This document shows, one piece after another, positions 25,857 through 33,619 of a DNA stretch of 64,000 nt; the first letter of the stretch is position 1, and the number at the start of each line of letters is the position of its first letter. A program made the position numbers and the translations under genes. Source of the stretch: Pseudomonas sp. ANT_H12B (GTDB taxonomy: Bacteria; Pseudomonadota; Gammaproteobacteria; Pseudomonadales; Pseudomonadaceae); NCBI RefSeq assembly GCF_008369325.1, contig NZ_VOBI01000002.1, positions 372,001 through 436,000 on the forward strand, in the 5' to 3' direction. The notes below the pieces were generated by a model. It saw only the letters and a list, made by a program, of their open reading frames with translations. It did not search any database and was not told the origin of the DNA.

Positions 25857-28304
25857 TTAGAATTTGTAATTCACGCTGGCAACGACATTGCGCTCGTCCC
25901 CGTAGTAGCACCAGTAACCGTCGCAGTTGGACAAGTAGTCTTTGTTGAACAGGTTCTTGGCTTCGACGGCAACTGTCACACCCTTCATGCTGCTGTTCAT
26001 GCGACCCAAATCGTAATGCATCGCCGCGTCGTAAACAGTGTAGGAACCGACGTGGGCGACTTCGGTGTTAGCGGTGTTGCCGTAGGTATCGCCGACATAT
26101 CGCACACCGGCACCCACGCCAAAACCGTCGAGCAGCCCTGCATGCCATGTGTAGTCTCCCCACAGGGTGGCCTGATTGCGCGGGATCAATGCCATGCGGT
26201 TGCCGACTTCAGTGGGCAGGCCTTTGCGGATTTCGGTATCGGTATAGGTATAGGAACCGACCAGCTTGAGGTTATCCGTCACTTCGGTAGTGGCTTCCAG
26301 TTCCAGACCGCGAACCTGCAATTCGCCGACCGAACGCGTGAAGCTGCCTTCCGTGACTTTTACGTTTTGCTGGCGCAGGTCGTACACCGCAGCGGTCAGC
26401 AGGGTGTTGCTGCCCACGGGCTGGAATTTCACACCCACTTCATACTGACGACCTTCGGTTGGCTTGAACGACTGCGTGGCAGCAACCGCAGCACCGGAGG
26501 TTGGCTGGAATGATTCGGTGTAGGAAATGTAAGGTGTCACGCCGTTGTCGAACACATAGCTCAGCCCGACGTTGCCGGTGAAAGCCTTGTCGCGCTGGGT
26601 GCTGGTGGCATCGCCACTGTTGTGAAAAGTGGTGCCTGTATGGACCCAGTCTTCACGACCACCCAGCGTCAGGCGCCAGTTGTCGAGTGCCATCTGGTCT
26701 TGAATGTAAAGGCCGGTCTGGTAGGTCTTCTGGCTGAAATCCTGCAACGCAAAATAGCTGACGTTGGACATGTCCTGGCCGTACACCGGACGATGAATGT
26801 TGATCGCAGGCACGTTGCTGCCGGTGATACTGCCGTCGGCGCCGTAGGTATAAGAGCCGCCGTACAGCCATTCATAATTGGTGTTCGAACGCTGGTGATC
26901 GAGTCCCAGCAGCAGCGTATGGTCAATGGCCCCTGTCTGGAAGTCCGCCTGGAAATTGTTGTCGACGGCGAATTGGCTGATGTCTTCATTGACGATGCCG
27001 GACTCGCGATTGACGTTGCCATCAGCGTCGACAGTGTTGAAGGTGCCGACGTTCACCGCCTGAAATGCCAGGTCGCTTTTGGTGTAGCGCAGGTTCTGGC
27101 GGAACTGCCAGATATCGTTCAGGCGATGTTCGAAGGCATAACCCAGCGCGTAGTAGGTGCGATCGTAAAAGTCCCAATCCGGCTCGCCAAGGTTCTTGTG
27201 GTGGGAAATCTTGCTGCCTGCCAGTTTGGTGCCCTGCAACGGCAGAAACTGACCGGTGATCCCGGTATCGTCACGCGTGTATTGGGAAATGAACGTCAGG
27301 CTGGTGTCTTCGTTGATGTTCCAGGTCAGGCTCGGCGCGATGTTGTAGCGCTTGTCCGGGATATGGTCGACCGGTGCATTACTGTCGCGCGCCACGCCAC
27401 TGACGCGGTACAGGAATTTGCCTTCGTCATCGATCTTGCCGGTGCTGTCGAAGTTGATCTGCTTGTGTTCGTTGCTGCCGGCCTGGAATTCGACCTGATT
27501 GGCGCTTTCAGCCTGCGGGCGACGGCTGACCATGTCGAGCATGCCGCCCGGTGGGGTCTGGCCATAAACCGAGGAGGCCGGGCCGCGCAGCACGGTGATG
27601 CGCTCGAGGTTCCACGGCTCGACTTTCGGGTTGGAGAACGAACCTTTCGGCAGCGGCAGGCCGTCGAGGAACTGGGTCGGGTCGAAGCCGCGCACCCGCA
27701 GCCAGTCGGCGCGGGAGTCGGAACCATAACCGCTGCTCTGTACGCCAGCGGTGTAGCGCAGAGCGTCATTGAGGTTGAGCACTTGGCGCTCGTCCAGTTG
27801 CTCACGGGTGATTACCGTCATCGAGCGCGGTACTTCGACGATGGCAGTATCGGTTTTGGTTCCTGCAGCAGTGCGGGTCGCAACATAACCCGCAGCCGGG
27901 CCCCAGGCACTTTCATACGCTTGCTGTCCGATCACACTGGTTTCCGGCAGGGCCATCACACCCTCGGGCACGGCCACCAGGCTGAAGGTGCCAGTGCTGC
28001 TCTGTTCCAGTTGCAGACCGGTGCCGAGCAAGGCTTCACGCAGGGCGCCGGCGCCGTCGAATTGGCCTTTGACCGGAGCCGAGGTTTTACCCGCAGCCAG
28101 CGATGGATTCAACGACAACGCGAGGCCCGCCTGGCTGGCGATCTGATTGAGGGTGCTGGCCAGTGGCGCGGCCGGCAGGTTGTAGGCGCGAACGCTGGAC
28201 GCCTGTTCAGCGGCAACCAGCTGGCTGCTGGCCAGGGGGGCGCAAAGGGCAATGGCGACCGCCAGCAAACTGGGGCGCAACAAGGTGTCTAGCGAGCGGG
28301 ACAT
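25857..28304 (-). CDS. fiuA: TonB-dependent siderophore receptor with signalling domain
   Basis: The precursor has 815 residues. The signal peptide ends near residue 32. A secretin/TonB N-terminal signalling domain follows at ~38-110 (LPAAPLASTLNQIASQAGL), then a plug (DTAIVEVPRSMTVITREQL, LRVRGFD) and a 22-strand barrel ending in VNYKF with terminal Phe. The signalling domain means that ligand binding is relayed to the anti-sigma factor FiuR encoded upstream. The ferrichrome receptor name fiuA is inferred from gene order matching P. aeruginosa PA0470-0472 near the glcB/bio block. A different siderophore specificity is possible. Confidence 0.8.
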   Translation of the reverse strand: MSRSLDTLLRPSLLAVAIALCAPLASSQLVAAEQASSVRAYNLPAAPLASTLNQIASQAGLALSLNPSLAAGKTSAPVKGQFDGAGALREALLGTGLQLEQSSTGTFSLVAVPEGVMALPETSVIGQQAYESAWGPAAGYVATRTAAGTKTDTAIVEVPRSMTVITREQLDERQVLNLNDALRYTAGVQSSGYGSDSRADWLRVRGFDPTQFLDGLPLPKGSFSNPKVEPWNLERITVLRGPASSVYGQTPPGGMLDMVSRRPQAESANQVEFQAGSNEHKQINFDSTGKIDDEGKFLYRVSGVARDSNAPVDHIPDKRYNIAPSLTWNINEDTSLTFISQYTRDDTGITGQFLPLQGTKLAGSKISHHKNLGEPDWDFYDRTYYALGYAFEHRLNDIWQFRQNLRYTKSDLAFQAVNVGTFNTVDADGNVNRESGIVNEDISQFAVDNNFQADFQTGAIDHTLLLGLDHQRSNTNYEWLYGGSYTYGADGSITGSNVPAINIHRPVYGQDMSNVSYFALQDFSQKTYQTGLYIQDQMALDNWRLTLGGREDWVHTGTTFHNSGDATSTQRDKAFTGNVGLSYVFDNGVTPYISYTESFQPTSGAAVAATQSFKPTEGRQYEVGVKFQPVGSNTLLTAAVYDLRQQNVKVTEGSFTRSVGELQVRGLELEATTEVTDNLKLVGSYTYTDTEIRKGLPTEVGNRMALIPRNQATLWGDYTWHAGLLDGFGVGAGVRYVGDTYGNTANTEVAHVGSYTVYDAAMHYDLGRMNSSMKGVTVAVEAKNLFNKDYLSNCDGYWCYYGDERNVVASVNYKF

Positions 28305-28378
28305 ACAGCGGCTCCTGAAAGGGAATACTTCTCAATTACCTAGGTGCCGAACGAGAATTCAAAAGTGATAGGGCTGAT

Positions 28379-28393
28379 TGAAAATAATTTCGA
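28379..28393 (-). promoter_or_regulatory. Candidate Fur box or ECF promoter element upstream of fiuA
   Basis: TGAAAATAATTTCGA resembles the Fur 7-1-7 core TGATAATNATTATCA at about 10 of 14 positions. It lies ~75 bp upstream of the fiuA start, where an ECF promoter used by FiuI is also expected. Confidence 0.35.
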
Positions 28394-28421
28394 TTCAGTA
28401 AACAAGTTGGGTGTTGTTCAA

Positions 28422-28451
28422 GATCGTTCCCACGAGAGCGTGGGAACGATC
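28422..28451. repeat. CGTTCCCACG-family palindrome between fiuR and fiuA
   Basis: GATCGTTCCCACG, AGAG and CGTGGGAACGATC. It overlaps the fiuR stop codon by two bases and may separate the sigma/anti-sigma transcript from fiuA. Confidence 0.8.
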
Positions 28452-29421
28452 ATTTAGCCTCAGTCTTCGCCGCCACCGTCACCCACCAAGACGTGTGCTG
28501 TTCAATCTGTACCGGCAGGGTCGGCAGCAGCGCGCTCAACGCCTTGTCGGTGTCATGCAGCGGGAAGCTGCCGGTGATTCGCAGGTCGGCGACCTCGGGT
28601 GCAACACCCAAATACCCGCGGCGATAGCGACCAAGTTCATGGACCAAGTCTTCCAGCCGCGTGTCGTCCACCACCAGCATGCCTCGGGTCCAGGCATCTG
28701 CGCCGAGGTTGAGCGCGATGATCGGCCCCAGACCATTGCTGCGCATCAACACTTGCTGGCCTTCGCGCAGAATCTGTTCTTCAGGGCTCGATTGCGGGTG
28801 AGCGGCCACCGCTGACTTCAACACGCTCAGGCGCGTGCCTTCTTCTTCACGCTTGACCAGGAACCGCGTGCCCAGTGCGCGCATGCTGCCTTCGCGGGTT
28901 TCGACGATAAACGGCCGGGCATCGCCGTGGCCGGTTTCGACGAGGATTTCCCCTTCCTGAAGGACGATCAGCCGCTGCTTTTCATCGAAACGCACGTCCA
29001 CGGCACTGTGGGTATTGAGGTTGACCAGCGTGCCGTCGCTCAGGCGCAACGTGCGTTGCTCGCCGGTGGCGGTGCGTTGATCGGCCAGCCAATAGTCGAC
29101 CGGCAGATAGCGATCACCAGCAAACAGCGCCAACCCGATCACCGCGACAATGCTGGCGACGCCGCTGCCCAATTTGCGCACGCGCCGGCGAATGCTTTCG
29201 CGCGATTGCAACAAGGCTGTGCGGGCCGGTCCGCTGGCGACGCTGAATCGCTGGTCGAGCATGCCCAACTGACGCCAGGCACGGGCATGTTCTTCATGAG
29301 CGGCGTGCCATTTGGCGAACTCTTCGCGCTCCACCGGGTTGCCGGAATCCAGGGACAATTGCCAGGCAATCGCGGCATCCAGCACTTGCGCTGACACTGG
29401 TTTGGAACTGACCGGGTTCAT
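28450..29421 (-). CDS. fiuR: FecR-type anti-sigma factor / sigma regulator
   Basis: The protein has 323 residues. An N-terminal cytoplasmic anti-sigma region (AIAWQLSLDSGNPVEREEFAKW) precedes one membrane helix near 90-105 and a periplasmic FecR domain with LRLSDGTLVNLNTHSAV. It receives the signal from the receptor N-domain and controls the ECF sigma factor. Its start overlaps the sigma gene stop by 4 bp. The symbol follows the inferred receptor identity. Confidence 0.85.
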   Translation of the reverse strand: MNPVSSKPVSAQVLDAAIAWQLSLDSGNPVEREEFAKWHAAHEEHARAWRQLGMLDQRFSVASGPARTALLQSRESIRRRVRKLGSGVASIVAVIGLALFAGDRYLPVDYWLADQRTATGEQRTLRLSDGTLVNLNTHSAVDVRFDEKQRLIVLQEGEILVETGHGDARPFIVETREGSMRALGTRFLVKREEEGTRLSVLKSAVAAHPQSSPEEQILREGQQVLMRSNGLGPIIALNLGADAWTRGMLVVDDTRLEDLVHELGRYRRGYLGVAPEVADLRITGSFPLHDTDKALSALLPTLPVQIEQHTSWWVTVAAKTEAK

Positions 29422-29936
29422 ACCGGCTCACCGTACAGCGCGATGTAACACTGACGAATGCCTTGGGCCAGGTATTGACGAACCCGCGGCACCGACACAC
29501 CCAGACGCTCGGCGATTTCCGCATGGGTGAGGCCGTCGAGACGGTTATAGAGAAATGCTGCCCGGGCCTTGCTCGAGAGCTTGCCGAGCAGGCGGTCGAT
29601 GGCTTTAAGGTCTTCGAGGATCATTTGCTGTTCTTCCACCGACGGTTGTTCGCCCTCGGGGATCAGCATCAGCTCGGTGAGGTAAGCCTGCTCCAGCGCG
29701 GCGCGGCGGAAGTAGTCGAACAGCAGGCCCTTGGCGATCGCCACCAGAAACGCCCGCGGTTCGCGAGGTTCCTTCAGTTCATCACGGCCCAGTAGCCGCA
29801 CGAAGGTGTCCTGGCTCAGGTCTTCGGCCCGTTGCGGGCAGGCCACATTGCGTCGAAGCCAAGCCAATAGCCAACCGCGATGGTCGCGATATAACGCACC
29901 GACGAGCTCACTCTGAGGGCTTTGGACTGACGACAC
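29418..29936 (-). CDS. fiuI: FecI-type ECF sigma factor
   Basis: The protein has 172 residues with sigma-70 region 2 (LYRDHRGWLLAWLRRNVACPQRAEDLSQDTFVRLL) and region 4 (LDGLTHAEIAERLGVSVPRVRQYLAQGI). It directs transcription of the linked TonB receptor when FiuR is signalled. A Fur-like sequence lies 30 bp upstream, consistent with iron repression. It ends in an ATGA overlap with the anti-sigma gene. Confidence 0.88.
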   Translation of the reverse strand: MSSVQSPQSELVGALYRDHRGWLLAWLRRNVACPQRAEDLSQDTFVRLLGRDELKEPREPRAFLVAIAKGLLFDYFRRAALEQAYLTELMLIPEGEQPSVEEQQMILEDLKAIDRLLGKLSSKARAAFLYNRLDGLTHAEIAERLGVSVPRVRQYLAQGIRQCYIALYGEPV

Positions 29937-29965
29937 GCAGCATCACCGATTGGGAAGTGTTAACT

Positions 29966-29984
29966 AACGAGAATTGTTCGCGAT
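29966..29984 (-). promoter_or_regulatory. Candidate Fur box upstream of fiuI
   Basis: AACGAGAATTGTTCGCGAT includes GAGAATTGTT, close to the Pseudomonas Fur core GAGAATNATT. It lies 30-48 bp before the sigma factor start. Motif match only. Confidence 0.45.
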
Positions 29985-30068
29985 TGTGGCAGAGGCGGGA
30001 GAGGTAAGCAATTGGCCACTGGTCAGGTGGATTTATTGGCGTGTATTCAATTGGACCGCGTTATCGTT

Positions 30069-30150
30069 CATCGCGGGCAAGCCACGCTCCCACAGGTTCT
30101 GAGTCGTTCTCGAAAAAACCTGTGGGAGCGGGCTCGTCGGATCGCCGCGA
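30069..30150. repeat. Degenerate REP pair
   Basis: TCGCGGGCAAGCCACGCTCCCACAGG is followed by CCTGTGGGAGCGGGCTCGTCGGATCGC; both stems are imperfect. The rest of the 29985-30175 gap shows nothing recognisable. Confidence 0.7.
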
Positions 30151-30175
30151 AGGCGTCCGAACAAGCGCCGCAGAT

Positions 30176-30883
30176 TCAGAAGGAATGTGTGTGCTGGCGT
30201 CGTTTCCACTGATTCAGGCGCTGTTGCAGATTCGCCGGACTGTGAATTTGCTGCTGCCGCGCGCGACTGAACAGGATCAGCGCCAACTCTGCGGTGGCTA
30301 GCGCATCGGCACTGGCATTGTGACGCTCGAACACTTCGAGCTTGAACCAGTCAATCCACTCATCCAGGCCGGCTTCGCGAATGTGCGCCTGAGGGCAAAG
30401 CAACGGCGCGATATCCGCCACATCCAGAAACACATGCTGCAATTTGTAGCCCAGATGATCCTTCAAGGCGCGCCCGAGCATGTGCTGGTCGAACGGCGCA
30501 TGAAACGCCAACACCGGACTGCCACCGACGAACTCCATGAATTCGAGCAAGGCTTGCGCCGGGTCGCTGCCAGCGGCAATCGCGCTGGGACCCAGGCCAT
30601 GAATCAGGACGCTGGGGCCGAGTTTGAGTTCGCTGCACTGCAAGGTGCGTTCGAACTGCTGACTGAAGTCGATCGCACCGTCCTCGATCACCACCGCGCC
30701 GATGGACAATACGCGATCCTTGTTCAGGTTCAGCCCGGTGGTTTCCAGGTCGAGCACCACCCAGCGTTGTTCACGCAGGCTGCATTCGCTCAGCGCGAGG
30801 GCCGTCGGCAAGCGTTCCAGACGTTGCTGCAGTTCGTCGGGTACAGCCGGACCTGCCGGGCGCAGCCATGAGAACAGGCTCAT
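30176..30883 (-). CDS. DEDDh 3'-5' exonuclease (DNA polymerase III epsilon-like)
   Basis: The protein has 235 residues. ExoI motif DLETTGL places catalytic D45 and E47, ExoII is in HAPFDQHML, and ExoIII is HNASADALATAE. There is no polymerase-binding tail, so it is a stand-alone exonuclease rather than DnaQ. Its start overlaps the stop of the DUF294 gene as ATGA, and this pairing of a DUF294 protein with an epsilon-like exonuclease recurs in Pseudomonas. Trimming of DNA or RNA linked to the nucleotidyltransferase is possible but undetermined. Confidence 0.85.
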   Translation of the reverse strand: MSLFSWLRPAGPAVPDELQQRLERLPTALALSECSLREQRWVVLDLETTGLNLNKDRVLSIGAVVIEDGAIDFSQQFERTLQCSELKLGPSVLIHGLGPSAIAAGSDPAQALLEFMEFVGGSPVLAFHAPFDQHMLGRALKDHLGYKLQHVFLDVADIAPLLCPQAHIREAGLDEWIDWFKLEVFERHNASADALATAELALILFSRARQQQIHSPANLQQRLNQWKRRQHTHSF

Positions 30884-32814
30884 AGCTGATACCGCAGGGC
30901 CAGGCTGCTTTGCAAGCGTTGAGCCTGGCGCAGGGATTCACGCAGGATTCGACGATCAAGGTGATTGAGGCTGTCCGGATCGACCCGATTGGAGTAGGGC
31001 AAATTCTCCCGAGTCTGTAGCTGATGTTGCTGCATGCGGGTTTGCTGGATGAAGTGATACGCCTCTTCGTAGGCCGCACCGTCCAGACGTTCGATCACTT
31101 CGTTGTCCACTAGCTGTCGGAAGCGCTCCAGGGTGTTGTTCGCTTCGATGCCGTGGGCGAGCGCCAGCAGGCGAGCAGCGTCGACAAACGGCGTCAGCCC
31201 TTGGACTTTCAAGTCCAGAGTGGCTTTCTCGCCATTCTTGCGAGCCAGTACGAACTCACGGAAACGTCCCACGGGCGGTCGGTTGCGCAGGGCATTCTCG
31301 GCCATCATTCGCTGGAACAACCGGTTGTCATTCACCTGATCGAGAATCCCCTGACGCAGCTGCTCGCAGCCTTGCTCGTCACCCCAGACCACGCGCAAGT
31401 CGAAATAGATGGTCGAACCCAGCAAGTTCTCCGGCGTGGCCTCGCGGATAAACGCCGCAAAACGTCGCGCCCATTCGGCCCGGGACAAACACAGCTCGGG
31501 GTTGCCGGCCATGATATTGCCCTTGCACAAGGTAAAGCCGCAGAGCGCCAGGCTCTGATTGATCTGCTGGGCGATGGGCAACAACTTGCCGCGAATCTCG
31601 GCCGCGTGGGCGGCATCCCGGGCTTCGAACAGAATGCCGTTGTCCTGATCGGTGTGCAGCGTCTGTTCGCGGCGGCCTTCGCTGCCGAAACACAGCCAAC
31701 TGAACGGTACGCCGGGGTCGCCTTTCTCGGCGAGGGTCAGCTCGATCACCCGGCACACCGTGTGATCGTTGAGCAGGGTGATGATGTGCGTGATCTGGGT
31801 CGAAGACGCGCCGTGGGCCAGCATGCGTTCGACCAGTTGGCCGATCTCGCCGCGCATCGCCACCAGGTTTTCAACGCGCTGGGCGCTGCGGATGGTCCGC
31901 GCCAGGTGCACCAGGTCGACCCGTTGCAGGGAAAACAGGTCGCGTTCCGAGACCACGCCGCACAGGCGATGGTCCTTGACCAGGCAGACGTGGGCGATAT
32001 GCCGCTCGGTCATCGCAATCGCCGCATCGAAGGCGCTGTGGTCCGGCGACAGGTAAAACGGCGCCCGGGTCATGTGGCGCTCGATAGCTTCGTTGAAATC
32101 GTTAGTGCCGTCGGCCACCACGTGGCGCAGGTCGCGCAGAGTGAAAATCCCCAGCGGCGCTTTATGTTCGTCGACCACCACAATGCTGCCGACTTGCTGC
32201 TCGTGCATCAGGGTCACGGCTTCGCGCAACGGCATGGCAGGACTGCAGGTCACCGGATGGCGCATGGCCAATTCACCCAGACGGGTATTGAGCGAATATT
32301 GAGTTCCGAGGGTTTCCACGGCTTTTTGCTGGACTTGCTGGTTGACCTGATCCAGCAGGCTGCTTACGCCGCGTAGGGCAAAGTCGCGAAACGCGTTGGA
32401 AAGCGCGAACAGTTTGATGAACGCCAGCTTATTCAGCTGTAGGCAAAAGGTGTCTTCGGCGGCCAGATGCTCGGTGCGAGTCGCACGTTCTCCCAGCAGC
32501 GCGGCGAGGGGAAAACACTCGCCGGCGGCGATTTCGAAGGTGGTTTCGGTGCCGCCCTTGGCGGTGTGCGGACGCTCACCCACGACCCGGCCTTGTTTGA
32601 CGATGTAGAAATGCTCAACCGGGCCGTCGGCGGGTTTGATGATGCCCTCGCCGGGCGCATAAAAACGCAGCTGACATTGTTCGACCAAATACGCCAGGTG
32701 GGCGTGTTCCATCTGATTGAAGGGCGGGAAGCGCTGAAGGAACTGCAAAGTGCCCTGGATGTTCTGCAACACCGCGGTTTTCCCTGCCTGTGTGAAGGCA
32801 TCCTCTTTACTCAT
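30880..32814 (-). CDS. cNMP-binding / CBS / DUF294 nucleotidyltransferase
   Basis: The protein has 644 residues from the ATG at 32814; an ATG 6 bp upstream is equally possible. A cyclic-nucleotide-binding domain (~15-130, FYAPGEGIIKPADGPVEHFY) comes first, then two CBS motifs (~160-290), then the DUF294 nucleotidyltransferase with CFGSEGRREQTLHTDQDNG near residue 375 (GS and DxD metal site) and its C-terminal helical domain. The order matches GlnD-like signalling nucleotidyltransferases of unknown target. It is coupled to the downstream exonuclease gene. Confidence 0.88.
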   Translation of the reverse strand: MSKEDAFTQAGKTAVLQNIQGTLQFLQRFPPFNQMEHAHLAYLVEQCQLRFYAPGEGIIKPADGPVEHFYIVKQGRVVGERPHTAKGGTETTFEIAAGECFPLAALLGERATRTEHLAAEDTFCLQLNKLAFIKLFALSNAFRDFALRGVSSLLDQVNQQVQQKAVETLGTQYSLNTRLGELAMRHPVTCSPAMPLREAVTLMHEQQVGSIVVVDEHKAPLGIFTLRDLRHVVADGTNDFNEAIERHMTRAPFYLSPDHSAFDAAIAMTERHIAHVCLVKDHRLCGVVSERDLFSLQRVDLVHLARTIRSAQRVENLVAMRGEIGQLVERMLAHGASSTQITHIITLLNDHTVCRVIELTLAEKGDPGVPFSWLCFGSEGRREQTLHTDQDNGILFEARDAAHAAEIRGKLLPIAQQINQSLALCGFTLCKGNIMAGNPELCLSRAEWARRFAAFIREATPENLLGSTIYFDLRVVWGDEQGCEQLRQGILDQVNDNRLFQRMMAENALRNRPPVGRFREFVLARKNGEKATLDLKVQGLTPFVDAARLLALAHGIEANNTLERFRQLVDNEVIERLDGAAYEEAYHFIQQTRMQQHQLQTRENLPYSNRVDPDSLNHLDRRILRESLRQAQRLQSSLALRYQL

Positions 32815-33074
32815 AACCATTACCGCAGTCTTTTTTTGAATTGTTGTTGTCGGATGACTCAGCCATGGTCGGCCCCTGCGCGCAGGGTGCCCATTGGACG
32901 TAAGTCTAGGTAGGCAATGCAGGTGTCGGAAGTTAGGAAATGTCTGACGCAACTATCAGAAAAACCTCCTACATTGGCTATAGGAGAACTTTCCGACGAA
33001 GTGCACATTGAAGGTCCTACTGGCGATGTCTGACGAATGAGCCAGACGATTGTATGAAATGTAGAGAAAGCGCC

Positions 33075-33521
33075 ATGTCCGACCACGATATTTTGAGTGA
33101 CGCCGAGCGCGAGGCGCTGAGCGCCGTCATGCTGGAACCCGATCTACCGCCGCAACGGGTACTGATCGTCGACGACGATAAAGACGCACGGGAGTTGCTG
33201 TCGGAGATTCTTGCTCTGGGTGGTATTCGCTGCATGACGGCTGCCAGTGGTGAAACCGCACTCAAGATGCTGGACGAGAAACCATCGATTGGCCTGGTGA
33301 TTACCGATCTGCGGATGGGAAATGTCGATGGTCTGGACCTGATTCGTCAGGTTCGTGAATCGGTGCGAGCGGCTATGCCGATCATCATCGTTTCCGGTGA
33401 CGCCGATGTACAAGACGCGATCGCTGCGATGCACTTGAGCGTGGTCGACTTCCTGCTCAAACCTGTCGATACCGACAAGCTGTTGGCGCTGGTCAAGCAC
33501 GAGTTGGGAATGGATGTTTAG
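33075..33521 (+). CDS. Single-domain response regulator
   Basis: The protein has 148 residues from the ATG at 33075 (MSDHDILSD); the frame extends 7 codons upstream. The receiver domain has the acidic triad DDD at 33-35, phospho-acceptor D78 in ITDLRMG, Ser in IVSGDAD and K129 in LLKPVD. There is no output domain and no kinase gene beside it, so it is an orphan receiver. It is divergent from the DUF294 gene across a 260-bp region and has a REP palindrome touching its stop codon. Confidence 0.88.
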   Translation: MSDHDILSDAEREALSAVMLEPDLPPQRVLIVDDDKDARELLSEILALGGIRCMTAASGETALKMLDEKPSIGLVITDLRMGNVDGLDLIRQVRESVRAAMPIIIVSGDADVQDAIAAMHLSVVDFLLKPVDTDKLLALVKHELGMDV

Positions 33522-33559
33522 GTTGATCGTTCCCACGCAGAGCGTGGGAACGATCAACC
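33521..33559. repeat. CGTTCCCACGC-family palindrome
   Basis: Perfect 18-bp arms GGTTGATCGTTCCCACGC around AGA. The left arm begins on the last base of the response regulator stop codon. Confidence 0.85.
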
Positions 33560-33564
33560 TCAAA

Positions 33565-33600
33565 CCAAAAAGCCCTGATCTTTCGATCAGGGCTTTTTTT
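33565..33600. terminator. Bidirectional terminator
   Basis: AAAAAGCCCTGATC, TTTC, GATCAGGGCTTTTTTT: a perfect stem flanked by A-run and T-run, serving the response regulator gene (+) and glcB (-). Confidence 0.93.
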
Positions 33601-33619
33601 GTCCGGCGTCGGCGCTTAG

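Noticed and set aside
26622..28292. 556-codon plus-strand frame opposite fiuA
   Set aside because: Shadow of the TonB receptor; no recognisable motifs.
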